In this document: one piece after another, positions 8,870-17,901 of the stretch
Position numbering within the stretch: the stretch's first letter is position 1
Layout of the letters: every line of letters starts with the position of its first letter
Assembly (NCBI RefSeq): GCF_004521985.1
Contig: NZ_SBHZ01000012.1
Location: 1-64,000 of the forward strand
DNA from: Ectopseudomonas khazarica
Lineage (GTDB): Bacteria; Pseudomonadota; Gammaproteobacteria; Pseudomonadales; Pseudomonadaceae
DNA: 64,000 nt
Direction: 5' to 3'
The notes under the pieces: model-generated
What the model was told of the DNA's origin: nothing
Seen by the model: only the letters and a program-made list of their open reading frames with translations
The model's database searches: none
Translations under genes and position numbers: made by a program

Positions 8870-8999
8870 AAAACCTTCGTGGTTACATCTACGACGCGGA
8901 GTGTACGGTAAAGGTTCCTCGGCGTCGACTGCGGATTCCATCTCAGGACGCTATGATGGCCTCCCGCATCCGCCTGCCTGCCCATGGAAAGGAGCCGCA

Positions 9000-11915
9000 A
9001 TGCCGAGTTCTAGCCGCCACCCTCTGCGTCAGTGGATCTGGCGAGCGTTCGTGCAAAGCGCGCTGATCCCGCTGATTCTGGTGGAGTCGGTGCTGATTGC
9101 GGTGTACCTGCTGAGCAATCAGGCCATTCGTGATGCGCAGATCAGCCACCTGCAGGAAACGGCGGTCAAGGACCTGGCCAGCGCCGCGTTGCGCGAAGGG
9201 CAGATCATCGATGGTCGCCTGCGCTCCATCGAGTCGCTGCTGCAGGTCTATCGCGATGCGACGCATGATGCGCTGCTCGATAGCCGTTTCCAGGCCGATG
9301 ACCTCGAACGGGCGCGCCATGCGCTGACCGACTCCGGGGTGTTCTATACCCGCAGTGACGATGGTCGGGCTGCTTCGTTCTACGCCAACAGCACGCCGTT
9401 GGCGCAACAGGACCACGCCAAGGTCATGCGTCTGTCGCAGGTGGACCCGCTGATGCGTTCGATCCGGCACGCCAACCCGCTGGTGGCGGCGCTGTATTTC
9501 AACAGCTGGGACAGCTACAACCGTATCTATCCCTGGTTCGACACGCCGGCGCAGTATCCCCACGACATGGTGATACCCGATTACAACTTCTATTACCTTG
9601 CCGACGCCAAGCACAACCCCGAGCGCAAGGTGGTATGGACCGACGTGTACCTGGACCCGGCGGGCCTGGGCTGGACGATGTCGGTCATCGCCCCGGTCTA
9701 CCGCGAGAGCTTTCTCGAAGGTGTCGTAGGGCTGGATGTCACGGTCGGCCAGGTGCTGAGCGAGATCGCCGAGCTCAACGTGCCCTGGCGGGGCTATGCG
9801 ATGCTGGTCAGCCATGACTACAACATCATGGCGCTCCCCGAGGCGGGTGAGCTGGACTTCGGCCTGCGCGAGCTGACCCAGTACTCCTACGAGGAGGCGG
9901 TGCGCCGCGAGGTGCTCAAGCCCGAGGATTTCAACCTGGTCAAGCGTGAGGGCATGGCGCCGCTGCTGGAGGCGATGAGCGAGGGCCCAGGTGGCGTGCA
10001 GGAGGTCTTGCTGGGCGGGCGCAACCAGCTGGTGGCCTGGAGCGAGATTCCGCAGACCGGCTGGCGCCTGTTACTGGTGGTGGACGAGGAGCAGGTGTTT
10101 CACGATACCAACCAGTTGTCCGAGCGTTACATGCAGATCGGCTACCTGCTGATCGCCGGGCTGCTGGCCTTCTATCTGTTGTTCTTCGCACTGATGTGGC
10201 TGCGTTCGCGGCATCTGAGCGATCAGTTGGCCAAGCCCATCTCCGGCATCGTCGACATGGCGACCCGCCTGGGTGAGGGCAGGGATCTGCCCGTCGCGCC
10301 GGACAGCCACATCCATGAAGTGCGGCGCCTCGCCGATGCCATGCAGCGGGCCGGCAAGCAGCTCAAGGCCAGCGAGCAGGAGCGGCTCGAAGCCCAGAGC
10401 ATCCTGCAGCTGGTGCTCGACAGCACCACGGAAAGCCTCTGGGAAATCGATAGCCGGGCCCTGACCATCGAGCTCAGCGAGCGCTTCGTTCGCCGCTTCG
10501 GCCTGGGTGGCACGCACCTGACGCTGAGCGAGTTCAACCAGCGTGTGCACCCGGATGACCTCGAGCGCCTGCGGCACTTGCGCAAGCAGTTCGCCGACAA
10601 TGGCGATGAGCATTTCGATGCCGAATACCGCTACCTGGACTGCCGTGGCGAATACCTCTGGCTGCTCAGCCGGGGCAAGGTCCTGGCCCGGGACGAGAGC
10701 GGCTGGCCGCTGCGCATCGCGGGTACGCACGTCGATATCACCCGGCTCAAGCAGGTTCAGGAGGAGTTGCGGCATGCCAGCCTGGAGGCGCTTGCGGCCA
10801 GCCAGGCCAAGAGTCGCTTCCTGTCGAGCATGAGCCATGAGCTGCGCACGCCGCTCAACGCCATCCACGGTTTTGCCCAACTGATCGAGATGGAGGCGCA
10901 GGACAAGGCGGATGCCCGCCTGGAGACCGACTATTCGCGGGAAATCGTCAGCGCCAGTCGCCATCTCACCTCGCTGGTCGACGACATTCTCGACCTGTCC
11001 AGTATCGAGAGCCGGCGTCAGCAGCTGCAGCTGCAGGCGATCGACATCGGTACGCTGCTCAGTGGCTGTGCCGAGCTGGTGCAGCCGGAGGTGCAGCAGA
11101 AACAGCTGCACCTGCAGGTCATGGAACCGGCGGACCCGCCCCTGTTCGTGCAGGGCGACCCGCGGCGCGTACGGCAGATTCTGCTCAACCTGCTCTCCAA
11201 TGCGATCAAGTACAACAGCCCGCGCGGGATGATTCGCATGGGGTACGAGGTGCGCGCCGACTGCGTGCGGCTGTGGGTCGATGACACCGGCCCGGGGTTG
11301 TCGAGCGAACAGCAGGCGCAACTGTTCCAGCCGTTCCAGCGACTGGGGCGTGAGAGCTCGAACATTCCCGGTACCGGTATCGGGCTGGTGCTCTGCCGCG
11401 AGCTGGCCACCCTGATGGATGGCGAGATCGGCCTGCGCAGCGAGCCGGGCGTCGGCAGCTGCTTCTGGCTCGACCTGCCCAGCGCGGCCAGCCCGGACGC
11501 GCTGGGCGACGAGAGCCATGAGGCCGCGCCTCAGACCGTGCAGAGTCTGGTTCAGGTGTTGTGCGTCGAAGATCACCCGGCCTGCATGCGGATTCTGCAG
11601 GCCTCGTTGCGGGAGTTCGCCGAGGTTCGCGGCGTCAGCTCCTGCAAGAGTGCGTTGGCCGTATTGCAGGAGAGCGAGCCGGCGCTGCTGCTGCTGGATA
11701 TCGACCTGCCGGACGGCAGTGGCCTGGACGTGCTGGATGCCATGCGCCTGGAACCGAGGTTGCGCAACATACCGGTGATCGTGATCAGTGCGGTGGCCGA
11801 TGAGCGGCTGTTCGAGGACGCCCGGGCGCGTGGCGCCGCGGCCTGCCTGAGCAAACCGGTGGACCTGCAGGAAGTGCGTCAGTTGGCGTTGAGCCTGCTA
11901 TACAGCGGTTTCTAG
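9000..11915 (+). CDS. Hybrid sensor histidine kinase (dCache-HAMP-PAS-HisKA-HATPase-REC)
   Basis: A 971-residue inner-membrane hybrid kinase. A first membrane helix (about 18-40) is followed by a large periplasmic double-Cache-like sensor (about 45-375) and a second helix around 385-405. HAMP, PAS, HisKA with [11 protein letters not shown], HATPase with [10 protein letters not shown] and GTGIGL, and a canonical receiver with LLLLDIDLP and LSKPVD follow. I chose the ATG at 9000 (MPSSSRHPL) because AAAGGAG lies upstream; the open frame extends 33 codons earlier without a ribosome site. Its sensor domain is closely similar to that of the kinase at 34245-36734, for example [14 protein letters not shown] in both. 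No dedicated partner gene is adjacent. The ligand is unknown. Confidence 0.9.
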   Translation: MPSSSRHPLRQWIWRAFVQSALIPLILVESVLIAVYLLSNQAIRDAQISHLQETAVKDLASAALREGQIIDGRLRSIESLLQVYRDATHDALLDSRFQADDLERARHALTDSGVFYTRSDDGRAASFYANSTPLAQQDHAKVMRLSQVDPLMRSIRHANPLVAALYFNSWDSYNRIYPWFDTPAQYPHDMVIPDYNFYYLADAKHNPERKVVWTDVYLDPAGLGWTMSVIAPVYRESFLEGVVGLDVTVGQVLSEIAELNVPWRGYAMLVSHDYNIMALPEAGELDFGLRELTQYSYEEAVRREVLKPEDFNLVKREGMAPLLEAMSEGPGGVQEVLLGGRNQLVAWSEIPQTGWRLLLVVDEEQVFHDTNQLSERYMQIGYLLIAGLLAFYLLFFALMWLRSRHLSDQLAKPISGIVDMATRLGEGRDLPVAPDSHIHEVRRLADAMQRAGKQLKASEQERLEAQSILQLVLDSTTESLWEIDSRALTIELSERFVRRFGLGGTHLTLSEFNQRVHPDDLERLRHLRKQFADNGDEHFDAEYRYLDCRGEYLWLLSRGKVLARDESGWPLRIAGTHVDITRLKQVQEELRHASLEALAASQAKSRFLSSMSHELRTPLNAIHGFAQLIEMEAQDKADARLETDYSREIVSASRHLTSLVDDILDLSSIESRRQQLQLQAIDIGTLLSGCAELVQPEVQQKQLHLQVMEPADPPLFVQGDPRRVRQILLNLLSNAIKYNSPRGMIRMGYEVRADCVRLWVDDTGPGLSSEQQAQLFQPFQRLGRESSNIPGTGIGLVLCRELATLMDGEIGLRSEPGVGSCFWLDLPSAASPDALGDESHEAAPQTVQSLVQVLCVEDHPACMRILQASLREFAEVRGVSSCKSALAVLQESEPALLLLDIDLPDGSGLDVLDAMRLEPRLRNIPVIVISAVADERLFEDARARGAAACLSKPVDLQEVRQLALSLLYSGF

Positions 11916-11942
11916 CAGGCTCAAGCATCGCGCCCAGGGGTG

Positions 11943-12188
11943 TCACTCGCTGGCGGACAGCAGGTCCAGCGCTTCGCCCAGCACCTTGACCGACTCGGCG
12001 TGATCACCCGCCTTGTGCAGGGCTTCGCCCTCGGCGCGCAACTCCTTCACCTTGGCCAGTACCTCGGGGTCGGTCGGCGGTTCGCTTTGCAACAGGGCAT
12101 CGATCTTGGCCATGTCCTGAGGGCAGTGCATGGCCCAGAGCGGCAGGCTGATCAGTGCAGCGACGAGAAACATGAGCGTACGGCGCAT
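11943..12188 (-). CDS. Small exported protein, unrecognised
   Basis: An 81-residue protein with a signal peptide (MRRTLMFLVAALISLPLWAM) and a short helical mature part rich in Lys, Glu and Ala that looks like a single TPR-type helix pair (LRAEGEALHKAGDHAESVKV). The ATG at 12188 has AGGAGAG upstream; the longer open frame lacks a ribosome site. It follows rtcA on the same strand after a 77-base gap and may be independent of the RNA-repair operon. No function can be assigned. Confidence 0.7.
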   Translation of the reverse strand: MRRTLMFLVAALISLPLWAMHCPQDMAKIDALLQSEPPTDPEVLAKVKELRAEGEALHKAGDHAESVKVLGEALDLLSASE

Positions 12189-12265
12189 GATGGCTCTCCT
12201 GGAAGGGGGCGGGAATCTCAGTATAGGAGAGCCTGGGCCAGTGGCTGATTGTCGACGCAACGCGG

Positions 12266-13288
12266 TCAGCGTCGTAGCACCTGTACTTGCACGTTGCGCT
12301 CCGACTTGCAGCAGCGGATATCGATATCCAGGAAGCGCTGGATGACCTCGATGTTGCTGCTCAGGTGTTCGCTGACGTGTGGCGTGGTGAAACTGCCGGC
12401 ACCTGCCATGGCCAGTGGCAGCAACAACTGGTCGGCCAGGTGCTCCTCGACGGCGGCGCCGCTGCCGAGCCAGGTGCGCGCCTGTTCGATGGCCTGGTCG
12501 GCCACCTGTTCGGCGCGCACGCTGGTCTGTCCGACGCTGCTGAACACGGCGGTGACATCACTGCAGGTGACCTCCAGCAGCAGTATGTTGCCGGGGCCGA
12601 TGTCTCGCTCCAGCCACACCCCCTTGAGGTCTTCGGCCGGCCATTTCAGGCGCTTGCCGACCCGCGCCAGTTCGCGCTCGGCCACATGTCCCGGCACGTC
12701 GGCCAGCAGTGCCCGTGCCTGCTGGCCGAGGCGTTCGCCGGGGCCGCTCAGGTGCAGCGGTTGCAGGGTGCCAGGGGTGATCTGCAGGGCCAGTTCACCG
12801 CCGCCGGCCGGCACGAAGCCATGACGCAGCAGCTGCATTTCGACCTGTGCACCCATGCGCTGCAGCAGCGGCAGCCAGCTGTGCGCGAGAAATTCGAAAG
12901 GCGGTGCCAGCGGGTTGTGCGTGCCGCCGCTGAGGTGGATGCGGCTCGGTGCGTCGGCCTGCAGCAGGGCGGGCAGCAGCGTCTGCAGCACCAGGCTGCA
13001 GCTGCCGGCAGTGCCGATGGCGAAACGGTAATCGCCACCGCGAATCGGCCCCGGTACGAAGCTCAGGCTCTGCGAGCCAAGTTCGACACCGCAGGTGTTG
13101 GCCGAGCAGATCTGCGCGGCGGCATTCACTGCGGTCAGATGCTGGCGCAGCAAGCCCGGCCGGCTGCGCTTGGCGCGGATGTTGTGGATGCGAAACGGCT
13201 GGCCGGTGAGCATCGACAGGCTCAGCGCGCTGCGCAGAATCTGGCCGCCACCGATGGCGCCGTCCAGTTCGAGGAAATCCGTGTTCAT
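12266..13288 (-). CDS. rtcA: RNA 3'-terminal phosphate cyclase
   Basis: A 340-residue cyclase that uses ATP to convert RNA 3'-phosphates to 2',3'-cyclic phosphates, through an adenylated His. GAIGGGQILRSALSLS at the N-terminus and GGDYRFAIGTAGSCSLVLQT are family signatures. The AGAGSFTTPH...EHLSSN segment near residue 310 carries the histidines of the active site. It is the last gene of the rsr-to-rtcA operon, and its ATG overlaps the preceding stop by one base (TAATG), so translation is coupled. With RtcB it repairs RNAs cut by ribotoxins or nucleases. Confidence 0.95.
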   Translation of the reverse strand: MNTDFLELDGAIGGGQILRSALSLSMLTGQPFRIHNIRAKRSRPGLLRQHLTAVNAAAQICSANTCGVELGSQSLSFVPGPIRGGDYRFAIGTAGSCSLVLQTLLPALLQADAPSRIHLSGGTHNPLAPPFEFLAHSWLPLLQRMGAQVEMQLLRHGFVPAGGGELALQITPGTLQPLHLSGPGERLGQQARALLADVPGHVAERELARVGKRLKWPAEDLKGVWLERDIGPGNILLLEVTCSDVTAVFSSVGQTSVRAEQVADQAIEQARTWLGSGAAVEEHLADQLLLPLAMAGAGSFTTPHVSEHLSSNIEVIQRFLDIDIRCCKSERNVQVQVLRR

Positions 13289-14181
13289 TATTCTTCTCTG
13301 TTGCTTACAGGTGGCCACTCTTTGGCCCAGTCTGGCGGCGGGAGAGGCTGCGGTTTGTTATGGGCAAAATTTGCCAGCTCGCGCCATTGCAGTTCCGGCT
13401 CGGTTGGTGAGTCACAAACCATCAGGCGGCCATCTGTGCTGAGAATCAGTCTGCCTCGGGTGTCGAAGTCCACTAAATCGACTTCACCCAGATCCCACTG
13501 GTTATGTACATTGCTGACGGTGAAACGTTTGTGCAGCTTCCAATGTTTGCCTTGACGGACGCTACGGGTGATGCGCACCGCGCCCTGACCAATTTCCTTA
13601 CCCAGGTGCGTATTCAATTGCCAGTGGTAGTCGTTAAGGCTTTCCGGCGATTGGTTCAGTGGCTGCCAGCCTTCTTGCAAGGCGATTTGCAGGGACAGCG
13701 GCTGGTGTAGGTGTTCCTGTGTACCAGTGACTTTCAAGCGGTCCTGCGTAAATGAGTTCTGGGCCTTGGGAAAGGGCAGGCCGAGTTTCACGGAGCGCAG
13801 CTCGTTGAACAGGCCACCTCCATCCCAGCAGCCATTGGGCCATAGGCCCAAGGCTGTGAAGTACGGTGGGCGGCTGATAGCTGTCCAGGTATCACCTACG
13901 CCATCCGCTCGGAATAGCGTCCAAGCGTTGGTTTTCCTGGCGGAATAGAGCAGCAACTCTCCGTCGGGCGAGAGGTTGCTCAACTCCGCGTAGATGCGCC
14001 CTTTGAACCATTGGCCCTCGGTAAAACTGTCGGTACGCAGATCCCAGCGGATCATCTGTACCCAACCCGTAGGTCCACGACGCAGCAGCACGGCGATGGG
14101 CGCGTTTCTGGCGATTTTGAGCGACAGGCTGCACTTGGAGCGTTGTCGTCTGGAGTGACTGCCATTATTTCGAGCGTTCAT
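13288..14181 (-). CDS. Unrecognised protein inside the RNA-repair operon, possibly beta-propeller
   Basis: A 297-residue protein I do not recognise. It lacks a signal peptide and membrane segments and is rich in Trp and short beta-strand patterns. One segment, LSPDGELLLYSARKTNAWTL, resembles a TolB/PD40 or WD40-like propeller blade. The start at 14181 overlaps the rlaP stop as ATGA, and its stop overlaps the rtcA start as TAATG, so it is translationally coupled at both ends and clearly a member of the operon. Its base composition differs from its neighbours: 32 of 60 bases are G or C at 13441-13500 versus 42 of 60 at 14341-14400. That suggests acquisition by transfer. A role in RNA repair is inference from position only. 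Confidence 0.75.
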   Translation of the reverse strand: MNARNNGSHSRRQRSKCSLSLKIARNAPIAVLLRRGPTGWVQMIRWDLRTDSFTEGQWFKGRIYAELSNLSPDGELLLYSARKTNAWTLFRADGVGDTWTAISRPPYFTALGLWPNGCWDGGGLFNELRSVKLGLPFPKAQNSFTQDRLKVTGTQEHLHQPLSLQIALQEGWQPLNQSPESLNDYHWQLNTHLGKEIGQGAVRITRSVRQGKHWKLHKRFTVSNVHNQWDLGEVDLVDFDTRGRLILSTDGRLMVCDSPTEPELQWRELANFAHNKPQPLPPPDWAKEWPPVSNREE

Positions 14182-14981
14182 CTCGAGGCATAGCTCCATA
14201 CGCAGTCGCGCAAGAAATCATCCAGGCACCCAGAGTCGGTGTGTGTTCGTGGCAACGACGGCACCGGTCCTTCCAGCTGCGCTTCGATAAACGCATGCAG
14301 GGCCGGGCGACGTGGGCCATAGGCCGACTCGTCAGCACTGCGCTTGAGCGCCAGCAACTCGTCGACTTCCGCCAGCAGGGCGCGGTCGTCCACCGTCTGC
14401 AGCAGGTCGGCGAAGGTCATCGGCGGGCGGCCGCGGCCCTGGTCGATCCAGCGTACGGCAAGCAGCGGGCGCAGCACGTAGAAGTACTTCTTGAAGCGCA
14501 CCGTCTCGTCCTGCAGGTAGCCGCGGAAATTCTTCCTGGCCATCGACAGGTAGTGATGACGCGCCGCCGGCGGGTTGTAGAACAGCTCGGCCAGTTCGCG
14601 CAGGCGCGCCGTGGCGTCGTCTTCCTGGCGATACACCAGCGGTGAGTCGAGCCATTCCAGCAGCGTCGGGTTGGATTTGCGCAGCAGGCCGAGGGTCTTG
14701 CGCAGCTCCCAGCCGCTGACGTCCAACTCGTCGTCCAGCGGCCGCTCGATCACATCGCGCGGTGTGTCGACCTGGACGAACCAGTCCGGTTTTTCCACGT
14801 AGACGAAGCGTACGTCGTAGTCGCTGTCGGGCGAGGCGAAGCCCCAGGCGCGGCTGCCCGACTCGCAGGCATACAGCACCTTGACGTTGCGCTCGCGTTC
14901 TATGCGCTCAAGTTCTTCCAGCACCCGCGCGCGCATGGTGTCGCTGAGCGGATGGCGCTGTTGCAGGTTCATTTCTTTCAT
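14178..14981 (-). CDS. RlaP-type nucleotidyltransferase (RNA repair, DNA polymerase beta fold)
   Basis: A roughly 267-residue nucleotidyltransferase of the family named for RNA-repair-associated polymerase-beta proteins (RlaP, also related to YcgL). The catalytic signature is GSRAWGFASPDSDYDVRFVY near residue 45, with the two metal-binding Asp residues in SDYD. LRKSNPTLLEWLDSP and RKNFRGYL are later family segments. It probably adds or transfers nucleotides to RNA ends, but its substrate is not established. Three in-frame ATGs lie close together: 14996 overlaps the HEAT stop as ATGA, 14981 has AAGGA seven bases upstream, and 14972 follows. I prefer 14981. Membership of the rtc operon supports an RNA-repair role. 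Confidence 0.85.
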   Translation of the reverse strand: MKEMNLQQRHPLSDTMRARVLEELERIERERNVKVLYACESGSRAWGFASPDSDYDVRFVYVEKPDWFVQVDTPRDVIERPLDDELDVSGWELRKTLGLLRKSNPTLLEWLDSPLVYRQEDDATARLRELAELFYNPPAARHHYLSMARKNFRGYLQDETVRFKKYFYVLRPLLAVRWIDQGRGRPPMTFADLLQTVDDRALLAEVDELLALKRSADESAYGPRRPALHAFIEAQLEGPVPSLPRTHTDSGCLDDFLRDCVWSYASR

Positions 14982-14992
14982 CCTTCTGTCCT

Positions 14993-16342
14993 TCATGCCA
15001 GGCGTGCGTAGCAACCTGGCGGCAGCTGGCCGTGCTGTTCCAGTGTTTGCAATCGCTCCAGCAGTTGCATGCGTTCCTCTCGGCCTGTGCTCGGGTCGAC
15101 CATCAGCCCTTGCCGCTGGCACCACTGGGCGATCTGCTCCAGCCAGTGCTGGTCAGCCTCGCGGCTGTCCAGGCGGCGCAGCAGGTAAGCCAGTTGCTGC
15201 CAGCGCGGGCGCAGGTGCATCAGCGCACTGTGGCGCGCGGGCGATAGCTGCTGGCGGTCGAGGCGGGCATCCAGTGCCTCGGCCATCGCTGACCAGGGCT
15301 GCTGGCTGAGTCTGCGCACGGCCATGGCGAAGACCTTGTCTGCCGGGTCATCGAGAGCGGCCAGTTGCTCGTTCAACTGTGTGTCGCCGAGGGCGCTGAC
15401 GGCGGCCAGGCGCACGCTGCTTTGCGGGGCGCGCAGAGCGGCTTGCAGCCAGTCGTCCGCCAGGCGCGTATCCAGGTCGGCGGCCAGGCCGAGGACCATG
15501 AGCCACTCGCGCTTGCTCTCTGGCAGCGCTTGTTGCAGACGGCCGCTCAGTACCTGGCGGGCGTCCAGTTGCCAGCGCGGCGCCGCCCAGAGCGCCAGAC
15601 TGCGCATGGCGGGCGAGGCATCGAGCAGTGCACGACGCAGCAGTTCGCGTGGGTCGTCGAGGCGCTGCAGCAGGGCATGCATGGCCTTTACCCGTACGCT
15701 GGCGCCAGGTGTGTGCAGGGCTTCTTGCAACAGTGCGACGGCCTGTTCATCCGGCAGAGCCTGGCAGGCCAGCACCGCTTGCTGGCGCACGGTCATTTCG
15801 CGGTGTGCCAGGGCTCGCTCCAGCAGCCGGGCAGGGTTGTCGCTGACTTCGAGCAGCAGCGCGAAGAGAAAACGCGCCGCCTGCCCCTGGCTGCTGGCGA
15901 AGGCGGCTTCCACCTGGCTGCGCACCGAGTCGGCCTGCAGTGCCAGGCGGGCGGCGGCCAGGGTCGGAGCATGGTCGTCACGCTGGCGCCCGGCCAGTGC
16001 CATCAGCTGGGGCAGGGCGTACAGCAACTCGGCGGCGTGCCCGCTGGTGAGGTAGCACTGCAGCGCCGCCTTGGCCAGGGTACGTATCTGCGGCACCCAG
16101 TCGTTGAGGCGTTCGAGCAGCGCCGTCAACGCCTCGGGCGAGGGTTGCTCGCCGAGTTCGCGTACGGCGGCCTCGCGCACCAGGCCATTGCGGTGGCAGC
16201 TCAGTCTTGCCCAGTCGCCCTCTGCGTGGCCCTGGCCCTGGCGCAGGGCGCTCTGCGCTTCCTGCAGGCGCCAGTTCTCCCCGTAATCTGCGGCCGGGGC
16301 GCGGCTTTTCAGCCGCTCCAGCCAGTCGTTCAGGTACTTCAT
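14993..16342 (-). CDS. HEAT-repeat protein of the RNA-repair operon
   Basis: A 449-residue, entirely helical, soluble protein made of HEAT-like repeats, for example VREAAVRELGEQPSPEALTA, VRQQAVLACQALPDEQAVAL and VRVKAMHALLQRLDDPREL, spaced about 30 residues apart. Such solenoids usually act as scaffolds that bind protein or nucleic acid. It starts four bases after the rtcB stop and its own stop overlaps the next gene, so it is translated with RtcB and the RlaP-type enzyme. A plausible job is to hold damaged RNA or bring the repair enzymes together; that is inference. Confidence 0.8.
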   Translation of the reverse strand: MKYLNDWLERLKSRAPAADYGENWRLQEAQSALRQGQGHAEGDWARLSCHRNGLVREAAVRELGEQPSPEALTALLERLNDWVPQIRTLAKAALQCYLTSGHAAELLYALPQLMALAGRQRDDHAPTLAAARLALQADSVRSQVEAAFASSQGQAARFLFALLLEVSDNPARLLERALAHREMTVRQQAVLACQALPDEQAVALLQEALHTPGASVRVKAMHALLQRLDDPRELLRRALLDASPAMRSLALWAAPRWQLDARQVLSGRLQQALPESKREWLMVLGLAADLDTRLADDWLQAALRAPQSSVRLAAVSALGDTQLNEQLAALDDPADKVFAMAVRRLSQQPWSAMAEALDARLDRQQLSPARHSALMHLRPRWQQLAYLLRRLDSREADQHWLEQIAQWCQRQGLMVDPSTGREERMQLLERLQTLEQHGQLPPGCYARLA

Positions 16343-16346
16343 TTTC

Positions 16347-17579
16347 CTATCCTTTCACGCATACCACCTGTCGCAGGGTATGCATCACTTCCACCAGCTC
16401 GCGCTGGGCGTCCATTACCTGGTCGATGTCCTTGTAGGCCATCGGGATTTCGTCGATCACGTCGGCGTCCTTTCGGCATTCGACGTGAGCCGTGGCCTTG
16501 ATCTGGTCGTCCACGGTGAACAGCTTCTTCGCCTTGGTACGGCTCATGGTTCGGCCGGCGCCGTGGCTGCAGGAGCAGAACGCTTCCTCGTTCCCCAGGC
16601 CGCGCACGATGAAGCTCTTGGCCCCCATGGAGCCGGGGATGATCCCCAGCTCACCCTTCTTCGCCGACACCGCACCTTTTCGCGTTACCAGCACCTCTTC
16701 ACCGAAGTGGCGCTCCTTCTGCACGTAGTTGTGGTGGCAGTTCACCGCTTCCAGCGCCACATCGAACGGCTTGCTGATCACGCCTCGTGCCGCCGCGATC
16801 ACCGCGTGCATCATCAGTGCGCGGTTCTGCTTGGCGAAGTCCTGCGCCCAGCCCACGGCTTCCACGTAGTCGTTGAAGTGCTGGCTGCCTTCTTCGAAGT
16901 AGGCCAGGTCGCGGTGCGGCAGGTTGGCGATGTGCTGACGCATATCGGCCTGGGCCAGTTCGATGAACAGGTTACCGATGGCGTTACCTACGCCGCGTGA
17001 TCCGCTGTGCAACATGAACCACACGCGGTTGGCTTCATCCAGGCAGACCTCGATGAAGTGGTTGCCGGTTCCCAGGGTTCCCAGGTGTTTGCGGTTGTTG
17101 GTCTTCTCCAGCTTCGGGTGCTTGTCGGTGATCAGCTTGAAGCGCTCGCTCAGCGCCGACCAGGCGTGGTCGGTCAGCTCCGGCACGTTCTCCCAGGCAC
17201 CTTTATCGCGGGCGCCGCGCCCGGAAGTACGGCCGTGCGGCACGGCCTTCTCGATGGCAGCGCGCAGGCCGGCCAGGTTATCCGGCAGGTCGTGGGCCAT
17301 CAGCGTGGTGCGCGCGGCGATCATGCCGCAACCGATATCCACACCAACGGCCGCCGGGATGATCGCGCCGACCGTGGGGATCACGCTGCCGATGGTCGAG
17401 CCCTTACCCAGGTGCACATCCGGCATCACCGCCAGGTGCTTGAAGATGAACGGCATCTTCGCCGTATTCATCAACTGCTGCTTGGCGTCCTCCTCGACCG
17501 GGACGCCTTGCGTCCACAGCTTGATCGGCTTGCCGTTGGCCACTTCCAGCAGGTTGTAAGTCTTGGTTTGCATCGTCAT
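16347..17579 (-). CDS. rtcB: RNA-splicing ligase RtcB
   Basis: A 410-residue RNA ligase that joins 2',3'-cyclic phosphate or 3'-phosphate ends to 5'-OH ends using GTP and Mn2+. Visible signatures are MPDVHLGKGSTIGSV, the metal-binding Cys in GVDIGCGM, HLGTLGTGNHFIE, NCHHNYV, and FCSCSHGAGRTMSRTKA, which carries the His that is guanylylated. Length and sequence closely match the E. coli enzyme. The ATG at 17579 lies 41 bases after the last of the five small RNAs, so ribosome access may depend on how the array is processed. It belongs to the sigma-54 operon starting with rsr. Confidence 0.97.
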   Translation of the reverse strand: MTMQTKTYNLLEVANGKPIKLWTQGVPVEEDAKQQLMNTAKMPFIFKHLAVMPDVHLGKGSTIGSVIPTVGAIIPAAVGVDIGCGMIAARTTLMAHDLPDNLAGLRAAIEKAVPHGRTSGRGARDKGAWENVPELTDHAWSALSERFKLITDKHPKLEKTNNRKHLGTLGTGNHFIEVCLDEANRVWFMLHSGSRGVGNAIGNLFIELAQADMRQHIANLPHRDLAYFEEGSQHFNDYVEAVGWAQDFAKQNRALMMHAVIAAARGVISKPFDVALEAVNCHHNYVQKERHFGEEVLVTRKGAVSAKKGELGIIPGSMGAKSFIVRGLGNEEAFCSCSHGAGRTMSRTKAKKLFTVDDQIKATAHVECRKDADVIDEIPMAYKDIDQVMDAQRELVEVMHTLRQVVCVKG

Positions 17580-17620
17580 TCACTCGTCATTCGTGCCGGT
17601 CATCCGGCGTGTGTGCAGTG

Positions 17621-17735
17621 CGGCGACTAGAGGTGGTGAAACATGCGCGCTGCTCTATCCCATTGAGCTACCCGTTGCCGGGGCGGGAGTCGAACCCGCA
17701 ACCTTCACGTTCTGTAGTTCCACCGGCATTCGCCG
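17621..17735 (-). ncRNA. Y-RNA-like RNA E with permuted tRNA module
   Basis: Read on the minus strand. Outer helix CGGCGA (17735-17730) pairs with TCGCCG (17626-17621). Inner helix GGTGGAAC (17724-17717) pairs with GTTTCACC (17642-17635) with one G-U. Inside is a tRNA-like domain in permuted order: T-arm GCGGG-TTCGACT-CCCGC (17699-17683), acceptor hairpin CCCG-GCAA-CGGG with a GNRA loop (17682-17671), TA equivalent to U8-A9, then D-arm GCTC-AATGGGATA-GAGC (17668-17652). This is the layout of bacterial Y RNAs such as YrlA, which bind Ro60. The conserved strands CGAATGCC and CTAGTCG are present. Confidence 0.8.
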
Positions 17736-17743
17736 GGTCAGTC

Positions 17744-17766
17744 AAAAAAGTGGAGGCCGGGCCTCC
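17744..17766 (-). terminator. Terminator-like hairpin between RNA D and RNA E
   Basis: GGAGGC-CCG-GCCTCC (17766-17752) followed by ACTTTTTT on the minus strand has the form of a Rho-independent terminator. It lies inside the operon, between two Y-RNA-like units and upstream of rtcB, so it probably attenuates or helps define RNA 3' ends. Confidence 0.65.
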
Positions 17767-17768
17767 GC

Positions 17769-17874
17769 GCAGCGACGAGATAACGGGCACATTTGCTCTA
17801 CCGGCTGAGCTACAGCCTTGCGGCTGGCGGGATTCGAACCCGCGACCCAATGTAGTACCCGTGGCATTCGCTGC
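17769..17874 (-). ncRNA. Y-RNA-like RNA D with permuted tRNA module
   Basis: Outer helix GCAGCGA (17874-17868) with TCGCTGC (17775-17769); inner helix ACGGGTAC with GTGCCCGT, one G-U. The enclosed module has T-arm GCGGG-TTCGAAT-CCCGC (17843-17827), acceptor hairpin CAGCC-GCAA-GGCTG (17826-17813) capped by a GNRA tetraloop, TA, and D-arm GCTC-AGCCGGTA-GAGC (17810-17795) with the GG pair that contacts the T-loop in tRNAs. It is immediately followed by the terminator-like hairpin at 17744-17766. Confidence 0.82.
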
Positions 17875-17875
17875 C

Positions 17876-17900
17876 GGCCCGCCGTGGCGGGCCAAAAAAG
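17876..17900 (-). other. T-run and GC hairpin between RNA C and RNA D
   Basis: On the minus strand the closing helix of RNA C is followed by CTTTTTT (17900-17894), so RNA C's own stem plus this T-run looks like an intrinsic terminator. Directly after is a perfect repeat GGCCCGCC-AC-GGCGGGCC (17893-17876). It may be a second stop, a processing site or a spacer that keeps units from misfolding together. Confidence 0.55.
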
Positions 17901-17901
17901 A

